Origin: an uncultured Acidimicrobiaceae bacterium
GTDB lineage: Bacteria; Actinomycetota; Acidimicrobiia; Spongiisociales; UBA5794
Reading direction: 5' to 3'
Assembly (NCBI GenBank): GCA_947259365.1
Contig: CAMYMC010000045.1
Location: forward strand, 1-33,072
DNA length: 33,072 bases
Shown here: piece after piece, positions 15,934 to 23,791 of the stretch
Numbering within the stretch: position 1 is the first letter of the stretch
Layout of the letters: each line of letters begins with the position of its first letter
Notes under the pieces: generated by a model
What the model was told of the DNA's origin: nothing
The model's database searches: none
Seen by the model: only the letters and a program-made list of their open reading frames with translations
Translations under genes and position numbers: made by a program

Positions 15934-16956
15934 TCACAGGCGGGCGTGGAGGCGGGCCGCCTGCTCGGCCGCCTTCGCTCTCACCTCGGCGGCGTCGACG
16001 CGGGTGGGAGCCCCATCATCCAAGACGGTCTCGCCCCCGACCCGGACCCGGAGCGGACGGACGCCCGGCGTGAAGGCGAGGTGCCATGGATCCATGGGGT
16101 CGTAGCTCCACGTCACTTCGTCCCCACGCGCCTCGGGGACGAGCGACCACCCCTCTTCGAGCCACGACCATGCGGTCTCCGGGGTCGCGGTGACGTCGAC
16201 GGAGCGGTGCATGACGTAGGCGAGCCGGAACGATTCGATCATGTTGGCCCCGATCCCGTCCGTGCCGAGGGCGACGGGTTTGGAGAACCGGGCCGGGTCG
16301 GCGTAGCCGACGGCGTTGTTGAGGTTCGAGCGCGGGTTGTGCAACACCGTGCCTTCCAGCCGGTGATCCGTCGGCAGGTGGACACAGTGGGCGAGGAGCC
16401 ACGCCGGTGCGGTGAGCCCCTCCAAGCGGGCCGGCGCCTCGACGTCCTCGATCCCTTCGGCAACGTGGATGTGAACACCGACGTTGCGCTCGGCGGCGAG
16501 CGCGGCGGCAGCTTCGAGGGTCGCGTCGGTGCAGGTGAACGCCGCATGCACCCCGACGAGGCCCCGGCCTCCCGCCTCGAGGAACCGCCGGTTCTCCTCG
16601 ATCCCGCGGCGCGCCCCGTCGGGGCCGTGTCGGTCGGTGACACCGTAGGCACACACGACCCGGACGCCGACCTCGGCGCAGGCGGCCGCGACGACGTCGA
16701 GGCTCCCCTCGATCGCGTTGGGGCTCTCGTGGTGGTCGACGATGGCCGTCGTCCCGGCTTCGAGCGCCTCGAGCGCCCCGAGCTTTGCCGACCACTCGAG
16801 CATCTCGAGATCGAGCGCCGCATCGAGTCGCCACCAGATCTGCTCGAGGATCTCCTGGAAGGTGGTCGGCGTCTGCGGCGGGGCCGGCATGCCCCGGGCC
16901 AGCGCGGAGTAGAGGTGATGGTGGGCGCAGACGAGGCCGGGCGTCGTGGCGGTCAT
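15934..16956 (-). CDS. ssnA: SsnA-like amidohydrolase lacking the N-terminal small domain
   Basis: This is a 340-residue metal-dependent amidohydrolase. The metal-binding HHH (12-14) in GLVCAHHHLYSALARGM, then IWWRLD, AIVDHHESPNAIEGS, HIHVAEG, LHNPRSNLNNAVGY and LGTDGIGANM, all match E. coli SsnA. SsnA is an SDMH-cluster enzyme thought to open a purine-derived ring. E. coli SsnA has about 440 residues. Here the first 55-60, which form half of the small beta domain, are absent, and the part before the C-terminus is shorter. The start is fixed by an ATGA overlap with the xdhD stop. ygfK follows 39 bases later. The catalytic barrel appears complete, so activity is plausible despite the truncation. 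Guanine deaminase-type activity is the alternative. Confidence 0.85.
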   Translation of the reverse strand: MTATTPGLVCAHHHLYSALARGMPAPPQTPTTFQEILEQIWWRLDAALDLEMLEWSAKLGALEALEAGTTAIVDHHESPNAIEGSLDVVAAACAEVGVRVVCAYGVTDRHGPDGARRGIEENRRFLEAGGRGLVGVHAAFTCTDATLEAAAALAAERNVGVHIHVAEGIEDVEAPARLEGLTAPAWLLAHCVHLPTDHRLEGTVLHNPRSNLNNAVGYADPARFSKPVALGTDGIGANMIESFRLAYVMHRSVDVTATPETAWSWLEEGWSLVPEARGDEVTWSYDPMDPWHLAFTPGVRPLRVRVGGETVLDDGAPTRVDAAEVRAKAAEQAARLHARL

Positions 16957-19541
16957 GGCGCGGCGACCTCAACGGGATCGTGGGCGAGCATCGGGAGCCG
17001 GTTGCGCCAGCGGCCGTCGACCTCCTGGAGAGCGGCGGCGACGGCTCCGGCGGTCGGCACGAGCCCGATCTCGCCGACACCCTTGATGCCGTACGGAGCA
17101 TCGGGTTGGGGCGCCTCGATGAGGATGACGTCGACCTCTGGCATGTCCTTCGGGCGGATGATGCCGAGGCTGCGGAGAGTCATGTTCGTCGGCGCGCCGA
17201 GGTCGTCGCAGGGGAAGTCCTCGGTGAGGGCGTAACCCAGGCCCATGTGTACCGCACCCTCGACCTGGCCCTCACAGAGCATGGGATTCACGACGCGGCC
17301 GACGTCGTGGGCGGCGACGACCCGCTCGATCTCGCCGGTTGCCGCATCGGCGATGACCACCTGGGCAGCGTATCCAAACGTCGAATGGATGACCGGGTGC
17401 TCGACGTCGTCGGAGAGCTTGTTCGTCCAGTCGACGACGTAACGCCCCGGGTAGTCGACACCCGGCACCCGCCCCCCGGCGATGGCCGCCCGGCAGGCGT
17501 CGGCGATCGCACCCGCTCCCATCAGCGTGCCCCGCGATCCCGTGGTCTGGCCGGCGCCTAGATCCCGGGTGGTGTCGACGACGACGCGCACCTTCTCGGG
17601 TGCCACGCCGAGCTCCTCGACGGCGACCTGGAGAGCCACCGTGTGGATGCCCTGGCCCATCTCCGTCCAGCAGTGACGGACCTCGACGGTGCCGTCCTCC
17701 TCGAAGCGGACGACCGCTCCGGCCACCTCGACGAACCCGTTGCCGAGACCGGAGTTCTTCATCGCCAGGCCGAGCCCCACCGCCTTGCCCTGCTCCTTCG
17801 CCCGGTCGTAGGCCGGTCGCACCGCATCGAGGCACTGGCGGGCTCCCCGACTGCCGTCGTCCATGATCTGACCGGGACCCCACACCGAGCCGGGGACCAC
17901 GACGTTGCGAGACCGTATCTCCCAGCCGCTGATCCCGACCTGCGCGGCGAGCCTGTCCATCGCGCCCTCCATGGCGAACTGCGCCTGGTTGGCGCCGAAT
18001 CCGCGAAACGCGCCGCAGACGGAGTTGTTGGTGCGCACTGCAGTCGACTCGATGTCGATGTTGGGAGTGGCGTACGGCCCGCTGGCGTGGCCGGCCGCTC
18101 GCTCCAGCACCTTCATGCCGACCGAGGCGTACGGCCCCGAGTCCCCGATCATCCTCGCCCGGACCGCGGTGAGAACGCCGTCGGCGTCGCATCCGGCGGT
18201 GATGTGGATCCGAATCGGGTGCCTCTTCGGGTGGAGGAGCAGCGATTGCTCCCGGGTGAGGGTGCACTTCACCGGTCGGCCGAGGAGCCAGGCGGCGAGG
18301 GCGGTCTGCGCCTGGTTGGACATGTCCTCCTTGCCACCGAAGGCACCGCCGTTGGACACCAGCTCGACGACGACCCGGGACGAGTCGATGCCGAGCGCCG
18401 CAGCGATCTGGTCCCGGTCGTCCCAGACGCCCTGACCGCCCGAATACACCTTCAACCCGCCGTCTTCGGTGGGCACCGCCAGCGTCGACTCGGGCTCGAG
18501 GAACGCCTGCTCCACACGTTGGGTCTCGAACACCTCGTCGACGACGTGAGCCGCCGCGGCGAGCGCTGTATCCGCGTCACCGCGCGAGTAGCGGGAGACG
18601 GACAGGGTGTTGCCCTCGAGTCCCCAGACGGCGTTCTCCGGAGACGACAGCGCCTCGATCGGGTCCGTCAGCGGCGAGCGGACCTCGTAGACGATCTCGA
18701 TGGCGGCCGCGGCACGACGCGCGGTGGCGACGTCGGACGCGACGACCAGGGCCAGGACGTCACCCAGGTACGACGTGCGTCCACCGACGGGGATGAACAC
18801 GGGCCAGTCCTGGTCGATGATGCCCACCCGGAGCTCGCCGGGTACGTCGGCGGCCGTGAGGACACGCACGACACCGCCGATGGCGAGCGCCGGACCGGGG
18901 TCGATGGAGATGACGTCGGCCCTGGCGTGGTCGGCGAGGCGCACCGCGGCATGCAGCATCCCCGGCAGGCGCATGTCGTCGATGTAGGGATGGTCGCCGA
19001 GAGCCAGGTCGAGGCTGTCGTACTTGACACCGGCCTTGCCGAGGCCGGCGGGGAGCTTCAGCACCGGGATCTGGCCCGAGGCGAGGAGATCGATCGCCTC
19101 GAAGATCTTCGTGTAGCCGGTGCAGCGACAGAGATGGGCACCGAGCCGGCCGGCCGCCGAGCGCCCCGTCACATCGGAGCCCTTCTGGTCGAGCAGCGCC
19201 TTCACCCGCACGAGGATGCCGGGGGTGCAGAACCCACACTGCAGCGCCCCGGTGGCGGCAAACGCGGAGGCGAGCCGTTCGCGCTCGGCGGGATCGAATC
19301 CCTCGAGCGTCGTGACCTCTCCGCCGGCGACTCTGGAAAGGTCCGTCTGGCACGCGATCCGCGCCTTGCCGTCGACGAGGACGGTGCAACACCCACACTG
19401 ACCCGACGGGGCGCATCCGTCCTTCGCGGAGAGAATGCCGAGCTCCTCGCGCAATGCGGCGAGCAGGTGCGGGTGATCGGAGGCCGCAGCGACACGCTGC
19501 CCGTTGAGTGTGAACTCGACCCGACCCTGCTCGCTCGTCAC
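16953..19541 (-). CDS. xdhD: XdhD-type (putatively selenium-dependent) molybdenum hydroxylase
   Basis: This protein of about 862 residues joins an N-terminal [2Fe-2S] unit to a molybdopterin-binding xanthine-dehydrogenase domain, with no FAD domain. Cys43, Cys49 and Cys52 in CAPSGQCGCCTV form the ferredoxin-type cluster, whose CGCC spacing is typical of SDMH proteins. CGFCTPG and HLCRCTG bind the second cluster. GGAFGGKEDMSNQAQTALAA, FRGFGANQAQ, EMGQGIHTVALQV and the active-site KGVGEIGLVPTAG belong to the Mo domain. Hydroxylation of a purine is expected. The FAD subunit YgfM normally found with XdhD is not here, so YgfK may receive the electrons. I prefer GTG 19541, with GAGG 9 nt upstream, over GTG 19550. 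Dependence on selenium is inferred from the family and needs yqeB/yqeC elsewhere. Confidence 0.87.
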   Translation of the reverse strand: MTSEQGRVEFTLNGQRVAAASDHPHLLAALREELGILSAKDGCAPSGQCGCCTVLVDGKARIACQTDLSRVAGGEVTTLEGFDPAERERLASAFAATGALQCGFCTPGILVRVKALLDQKGSDVTGRSAAGRLGAHLCRCTGYTKIFEAIDLLASGQIPVLKLPAGLGKAGVKYDSLDLALGDHPYIDDMRLPGMLHAAVRLADHARADVISIDPGPALAIGGVVRVLTAADVPGELRVGIIDQDWPVFIPVGGRTSYLGDVLALVVASDVATARRAAAAIEIVYEVRSPLTDPIEALSSPENAVWGLEGNTLSVSRYSRGDADTALAAAAHVVDEVFETQRVEQAFLEPESTLAVPTEDGGLKVYSGGQGVWDDRDQIAAALGIDSSRVVVELVSNGGAFGGKEDMSNQAQTALAAWLLGRPVKCTLTREQSLLLHPKRHPIRIHITAGCDADGVLTAVRARMIGDSGPYASVGMKVLERAAGHASGPYATPNIDIESTAVRTNNSVCGAFRGFGANQAQFAMEGAMDRLAAQVGISGWEIRSRNVVVPGSVWGPGQIMDDGSRGARQCLDAVRPAYDRAKEQGKAVGLGLAMKNSGLGNGFVEVAGAVVRFEEDGTVEVRHCWTEMGQGIHTVALQVAVEELGVAPEKVRVVVDTTRDLGAGQTTGSRGTLMGAGAIADACRAAIAGGRVPGVDYPGRYVVDWTNKLSDDVEHPVIHSTFGYAAQVVIADAATGEIERVVAAHDVGRVVNPMLCEGQVEGAVHMGLGYALTEDFPCDDLGAPTNMTLRSLGIIRPKDMPEVDVILIEAPQPDAPYGIKGVGEIGLVPTAGAVAAALQEVDGRWRNRLPMLAHDPVEVAAP

Positions 19542-19570
19542 CTCACCCACCCTCGTTCGCCGGCCGGCGC

Positions 19571-19603
19571 ATGTTCGGCCCGGGGGCCGAATGTTGTCAA
19601 CAT
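19571..19603 (-). promoter_or_regulatory. Candidate xdhD promoter with palindromes
   Basis: On the minus strand TTGACA (19595-19600) is a consensus -35 box; with an 18-nt spacer the -10 would be the weak GAACAT (19571-19576). The palindrome ATGTTG-T-CAACAT (19591-19603) covers the -35. A second inverted repeat, TTCGGCC/GGCCGAA (19574-19580 with 19585-19591), fills the spacer. These could be operator half-sites. The sequence differs from the GTATGG palindrome in front of gntR, so a different regulator may act here. Confidence 0.45.
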
Positions 19604-19663
19604 GATCCCAGAGCGGGAGACGGCCCCAGCCGGCCGAAGGCCCGCGGGCTCGTCGGGCCCGGT

Positions 19664-19669
19664 TAGCGT
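19664..19669 (+). promoter_or_regulatory. -10 box of a leaderless start (alpha/beta hydrolase)
   Basis: TAGCGT lies 8 nt before the GTG at 19678, and no Shine-Dalgarno is present. Transcription would begin at or next to the start codon. Confidence 0.5.
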
Positions 19670-19677
19670 TCCCTCAC

Positions 19678-20550
19678 GTGAAGACGGCAACCCAGATCGT
19701 CGATCTCGACGGGCCGGTCCACTACGCCGACCACGGCGGCGGCGGGCCCCCCATGCTCCTCGTCCACGGCCTTGGCGGCTCCCACCTCAACTGGGAGGAC
19801 GTGGCCGGGCGCTTTGCCGCCGGCCACAGGGTGTATGCACCGGACCTGCTCGGGTTCGGCCTCACCCCTCCCGCGGGACGGGGCGCGCACCTGCAGGCCC
19901 AGCGCGGGCTCGTCATCCGCTTCGCTCGCGAGGTCGCCGGGGCGCCGGTCACCCTCGTCGGCAACTCGATGGGCGGGCTCATCGCGATGATGACGGCGGC
20001 GCACGCCCCCGATGTGGTCGATCGTCTCGTCCTCGTCGACCCGGCGCTCCCGCCATCGTCACTGAACGGGATCTCGGTTGCGAGTGTGCAGCGGCTGGGG
20101 ATGCCGCTCGTGCCCGTTGCCGGGCCGGCAGCGATGCGCCGCTACCTGGCATCGACGACGCCCGAGCGCCAGATCGACGAGACGCTCGAGCTGCTCTGCC
20201 ACGACCCGTCGCGGGTCGGGCCGCAAGCTCGGAGCCGGGGGGCCGAGATGCTCCGGCTGCGGCGCGACATGCCGTGGGCGGTGCCGGCGTTCACCGAGGC
20301 CATCCGGTCGATCACCTTGGTCCTCGCACGCAGGCGTGGCTTCCTCCGCGACGTGGTGCACCGCGTTGCGGCCCCCACGCTGCTCGTGCACGGCAGCAGG
20401 GATCGCCTCGTCCCGCCGTCGTGGGCCCGAGCCATCGGCCGGGCACGACCGGACTGGACTGTCTCGTTCCTCGAGGAGGTCGGCCACGTTCCCATGATCG
20501 AGACGCCGGATCTCCTCGCCGGGACGATCACACGGTGGCTGGGGGAATGA
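19678..20550 (+). CDS. Alpha/beta-fold hydrolase
   Basis: This 290-residue hydrolase has the oxyanion segment LLVHGLGGSHLNW (about 27-39) and the nucleophile elbow GNSMGG with Ser97. The acidic residue lies in HGSRDRLVPPSW, and the histidine in EEVGHVPMIE near the C-terminus. The complete Ser-Asp-His triad suggests an active esterase, lipase or C-C hydrolase. There is no signal peptide, so it should be cytoplasmic. The substrate cannot be assigned. The GTG start has no ribosome site but is 8 nt after TAGCGT, consistent with a leaderless mRNA. The stop overlaps the next start as ATGA, so it is probably co-translated with the CapA-like lipoprotein. It is divergent from xdhD across a 136-base gap. 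Confidence 0.87.
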   Translation: MKTATQIVDLDGPVHYADHGGGGPPMLLVHGLGGSHLNWEDVAGRFAAGHRVYAPDLLGFGLTPPAGRGAHLQAQRGLVIRFAREVAGAPVTLVGNSMGGLIAMMTAAHAPDVVDRLVLVDPALPPSSLNGISVASVQRLGMPLVPVAGPAAMRRYLASTTPERQIDETLELLCHDPSRVGPQARSRGAEMLRLRRDMPWAVPAFTEAIRSITLVLARRRGFLRDVVHRVAAPTLLVHGSRDRLVPPSWARAIGRARPDWTVSFLEEVGHVPMIETPDLLAGTITRWLGE

Positions 20551-21680
20551 CGCCGAACCTGCGTGCGGGCCCCGCAGCAGCGGCACTCGTCACGGCGGTC
20601 CTCGCCGCCGCCTGCTCCGCCCCGTCGGCCGCAGAGCCCCCCGCATCGACCGCTCCGGCACCCTCCGTCACCGCCGCCACCACCACCGCCACCACGACGA
20701 CGACCACCACCACGACCACGACCACGACCACCACCACCACGACCACCACCACCACGACCACGACGACGACCACGACCACCACGGTGCCGCCGCGGGGGCG
20801 GCTCGTCGTCTCCGCCGTCGGTGACGTCTCGCTCGATCCCGACTACATCCCCGTGTTTCGCACCCTGGGCTACGAGCACGCCTTCACCGGACTCGACGGG
20901 CTCTTCCTCGCCGATGACCTCACGATCATCAACCTCGAATGCGCCGCGTCCCGCTCAGGGAGACCGGCCGACAAGGCCTTCACGTTCCGCTGCGACCCGG
21001 ACGCGCTCCCCATCGCCGCCGCCAACGGCGTCGAAGTGGCAAACCTCGCCAACAACCACATCCGGGATTTCGGCGAGACCGCCCTCGTCGAATCGAGGGC
21101 AAACGTCGCCGCCGCCGGAATCGCACCCGTGGGGATCGGCGAGAACGCGATCGAGGCCAACACACCGGCGTTGTTCGAGGTCAACGGCTGGGTCGTCGCC
21201 GTCCTCGGCTTCGGCGGCGTCGTGCCGTCGGCGAGCTGGCTCGCCACGGAGGATCGGCCCGGCATGGCGGACGGTGACACGATCGAGACGATGGTCGCTG
21301 CCGTCGCCGCCGCGGACGAAGCCGCCGACCTCGTTCTCGTCACCGTCCATTGGGGATCCGAAGGCAAGACCACACCGCTCTCCGGTGACGTCGCGCGCGC
21401 CCGGGCGATGATCGACGCCGGCGCCGACGCCATCTTCGGTCACCACCCCCACCGGCTCCAGCCCCTCGACACCTACGCCGGCAGGCCGATCGCATGGAGC
21501 CTCGGGAATTTCGTGTGGCCCCGGCTCTCCACCCCGAGCGCGACGACGGCCGTGGCACAGGTCATCTTCGAGCCGGACGGAACCGTCGAGGCGTGCCTCA
21601 TCCCCGCCTTCATCGAGAGCCACGGCCACCCCGTTCTCCGGGTGCAGCCGACCGGGCCCTGCGACTGGAAAGGTCGCTGA
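20547..21680 (+). CDS. CapA-like metallophosphatase-fold lipoprotein with poly-threonine linker
   Basis: This 377-residue protein begins with a lipoprotein signal (lipobox LAAAC, Cys23). A low-complexity region follows, with 31 consecutive threonines at residues 49-79, then a CapA/PgsA-type calcineurin-like domain. Metal-site motifs are visible in order: AVGDVSLD, NLECA, LANNHIRDFGE, VTVHWGSEGK and GHHPHRLQPL. CapA family proteins are associated with poly-gamma-glutamate capsule production or with surface polysaccharide. None of the capB/capC synthesis genes is nearby, so that role is not demonstrated. The Thr linker probably acts as a flexible, possibly O-glycosylated stalk holding the domain off the membrane. 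The start is fixed by an ATGA overlap with the hydrolase gene. Confidence 0.87.
   Translation: MTPNLRAGPAAAALVTAVLAAACSAPSAAEPPASTAPAPSVTAATTTATTTTTTTTTTTTTTTTTTTTTTTTTTTTTTTVPPRGRLVVSAVGDVSLDPDYIPVFRTLGYEHAFTGLDGLFLADDLTIINLECAASRSGRPADKAFTFRCDPDALPIAAANGVEVANLANNHIRDFGETALVESRANVAAAGIAPVGIGENAIEANTPALFEVNGWVVAVLGFGGVVPSASWLATEDRPGMADGDTIETMVAAVAAADEAADLVLVTVHWGSEGKTTPLSGDVARARAMIDAGADAIFGHHPHRLQPLDTYAGRPIAWSLGNFVWPRLSTPSATTAVAQVIFEPDGTVEACLIPAFIESHGHPVLRVQPTGPCDWKGR
20691..20783 (+). repeat. ACC/ACG trinucleotide repeat encoding 31 threonines
   Basis: Thirty-one consecutive codons are either ACC or ACG, with no other Thr codon used, inside the lipoprotein gene. Changes in copy number would keep the frame, so the linker could vary in length without loss of the protein. 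Confidence 0.95.
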
Positions 21681-21694
21681 CGGCGCCCTTCCTG

Positions 21695-23737
21695 TCACCC
21701 CCAGAGCGTCTCGAGCAACGCGCCGACCGGGTCTGCGCCGGGAGCATCGTCGCTGCGGACCGCGTCGCCGGCTGCTGCGGAAGCGGCCGTGCGGACCTCG
21801 AAGGACCGCTGCACCTCCGCGCCGAGGAAGCGGCTCAGCGGCGCGTACCCATGGGCCGGGTCCCGGCCGAAGCGGCGAAGGTGATACCGCTGCGGCGCGG
21901 TGACGACGAGCCGGTCCTTCGCCCGGGTGAGCGCCACGTAGAGAATGCGTCGTTCCTCGTCGAGCCCGCCGGGCTCACCCAGCGCCATGTCAGAGGGGAT
22001 GTTGCCGTCGGTGGCGTGGATGACGTACACCGCCACCCACTCGCCGCCCTTTGCCGAGTGGATCGTGCTGAGGGTGACGTAGTCGTCGTCGAGGTGGGGA
22101 GGGCCGGCGAGCCCGGACGTGCTCACAGGCGGCTCGAGGACGAGCTCGGCGAGGAACGCATCCCGCGACCCGGCGCCCCCGGCCAGGGCGGCGAGTCGCT
22201 CGACGTCGCCGAGCCGGGTCTCGGCGTCGTCGTAGACGGCGGGAAAGGTCAGCTCGCAGAAGGGAACGAAGCGCTCGATCTGCGCACCGGCGTCGATCGA
22301 GCCCGAGCCGGCATCGGCCACCGCCTGCTCCAGTTCCACGAGCGCCGGCCGTGACTCGACGGCGGCCGATCGGGATGCGTCCGCAAGAGGGCTCGAGCCG
22401 GGCCCGGCGGCGATCACGGCTGCGTGGATCCGGCGTGCGGTTGCCGGGCCGATCCCGTTGACGAGCTTGAGCACCCGATGCCACGCCAGCTCGTCGCGGG
22501 GGTTGTCGACCATGCGCAACATGGCGACGACGTCCCTGACGTGCGCCGTCTCGAGAAACCGGAGGCCGCCGAACTTGACGAACGGGATGTCGCGGCGACC
22601 GAGCTCGAGCTCGAGGCCGGCGGAGTGGTGACCGGTGCGGAACAGGACACACTGCTCGCGCAGCGCAAGACCCTCCTCTCGTAGCTCCAGGATGCGGTCG
22701 CAAACGGCCTCCGCCTGGGCGGCCTCGTCGGTGCAGGTGACGAGCTCGGGCTCGGCCCCGTCGGGCCGCGATGACCAGAGTCGCCTCTCGATCACGTCGG
22801 GGGCGGCCGCCATGACGGTGTTCGCCGCGGCGAGGATCGACGGCGTCGAGCGGTAGCTCTGATCGAGCGTGACCACCCTGGCGCCCTCGAAGCGGTCGCA
22901 GAACGTGGCGATGTTGTCGATCGTGGCAGCCCGGAAGGAGTAGATCGCCTGGGCATCGTCGCCGACGACCGTGACGTTGCCGGAGGGTCCGGCGAGCAGA
23001 TGGAGGATGTCGGCCTGGATGCGGTTGGTGTCCTGGTACTCGTCGACGAGGACGTGGTCGAAGAGGGACCGCATCGACCGGCCCGCCGGAGTCTCGAGCG
23101 CGGCGCGCCAGTAGAGGAGGAGATCGTCGAAGTCGACGACGTTGTGCTCCCGCTTGCGCCGGGTGTAGACGCGAAAGATCTCTGCCAGCGACTCGATGTG
23201 CTCGGCGCACCACGGATACCGCTCCTCGACGACGGTGCCGAGCTGCTCCTGGGCGTTGACGGTTCTGGAGTAGACGGCGGCGATCGTCTCCGGCTTCGGA
23301 AACCTCCGCACCGTCGGGTCGATGTCGGCGTCGGCGCGCACCAGGCCGAAGAGGTCGGCGGTGTCCGACTGGTCGAGGATGGTGAAACCCTCACCGAGGC
23401 CGACCGCAGCGCCGTGGCGCCGAAGGAGCCGGTTGCCGACCGCGTGGAACGTCCCGCCCCACACGTCACCTGCGGCGGAATCGCGGAGCAGCCGCGACGC
23501 TCGGCCGATCATCTCGCCCGCCGCCCGCCGGCTGAACGTCAACAGCAAGATACGGTCTGGGCTGGTGCCCGCCTCGATGAGCCGCGCCACCCGCGCCACC
23601 AGCGTCCGGGTCTTCCCGGTCCCGGCTCCGGCGAGGACGAGCAGCGGACCGGTGCCGTGCTCGACCGCCTCGCGCTGGCGGTCGTTGAGACCCTGCGACC
23701 ACCGCGGCGCCACCCGGTCGTCGATCGGGGCGAACAT
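21695..23737 (-). CDS. UvrD/PcrA-type SF1A DNA helicase
   Basis: This 680-residue ATP-dependent helicase has LNDRQREAV (Q motif), Walker A AGAGTGKT (36-43), LLLTFSRRAAGEM (Ia), VDFDDLL, Walker B DEYQDTN, VVGDDAQAIYSFRAA (III), LDQSYRSTPSIL (IV), LSTIHSAKGGEW (V) and ILYVALTRAKDRLVV (VI). All helicase motifs are present, so it should be active in repair or replication-conflict processing. It lacks the long C-terminal tail of canonical UvrD and carries no nuclease domain. The ATG at 23737 has no ribosome site but follows TAGCAT by 7 nt, a leaderless pattern; the longer in-frame start at 23770 would lie upstream of that promoter. It ends 14 bases from the convergent CapA-like gene. Confidence 0.93.
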   Translation of the reverse strand: MFAPIDDRVAPRWSQGLNDRQREAVEHGTGPLLVLAGAGTGKTRTLVARVARLIEAGTSPDRILLLTFSRRAAGEMIGRASRLLRDSAAGDVWGGTFHAVGNRLLRRHGAAVGLGEGFTILDQSDTADLFGLVRADADIDPTVRRFPKPETIAAVYSRTVNAQEQLGTVVEERYPWCAEHIESLAEIFRVYTRRKREHNVVDFDDLLLYWRAALETPAGRSMRSLFDHVLVDEYQDTNRIQADILHLLAGPSGNVTVVGDDAQAIYSFRAATIDNIATFCDRFEGARVVTLDQSYRSTPSILAAANTVMAAAPDVIERRLWSSRPDGAEPELVTCTDEAAQAEAVCDRILELREEGLALREQCVLFRTGHHSAGLELELGRRDIPFVKFGGLRFLETAHVRDVVAMLRMVDNPRDELAWHRVLKLVNGIGPATARRIHAAVIAAGPGSSPLADASRSAAVESRPALVELEQAVADAGSGSIDAGAQIERFVPFCELTFPAVYDDAETRLGDVERLAALAGGAGSRDAFLAELVLEPPVSTSGLAGPPHLDDDYVTLSTIHSAKGGEWVAVYVIHATDGNIPSDMALGEPGGLDEERRILYVALTRAKDRLVVTAPQRYHLRRFGRDPAHGYAPLSRFLGAEVQRSFEVRTAASAAAGDAVRSDDAPGADPVGALLETLWG

Positions 23738-23744
23738 CTGTTCG

Positions 23745-23750
23745 ATGCTA
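23745..23750 (-). promoter_or_regulatory. -10 box of a leaderless start (UvrD-like helicase)
   Basis: On the minus strand TAGCAT is followed by 7 nt and then the ATG at 23737. No Shine-Dalgarno is present. Confidence 0.55.
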
Positions 23751-23791
23751 GACGGCGGCACCCACAGCACCCAACGACCTCGCGGCCGGCG

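Noticed and set aside
15703..17235. A 510-codon plus-strand frame across ssnA and xdhD
   Set aside because: It crosses two clear minus-strand genes and their 4-base overlap, and encodes no recognisable protein.
20528..20782. Minus-strand frame encoding a long poly-valine stretch
   Set aside because: It is the reverse reading of the threonine repeat in the CapA-like gene.
20641..20790. CRISPR-like repeat
   Set aside because: The repeat is an in-frame ACC/ACG codon run without spacers and lies inside a gene.
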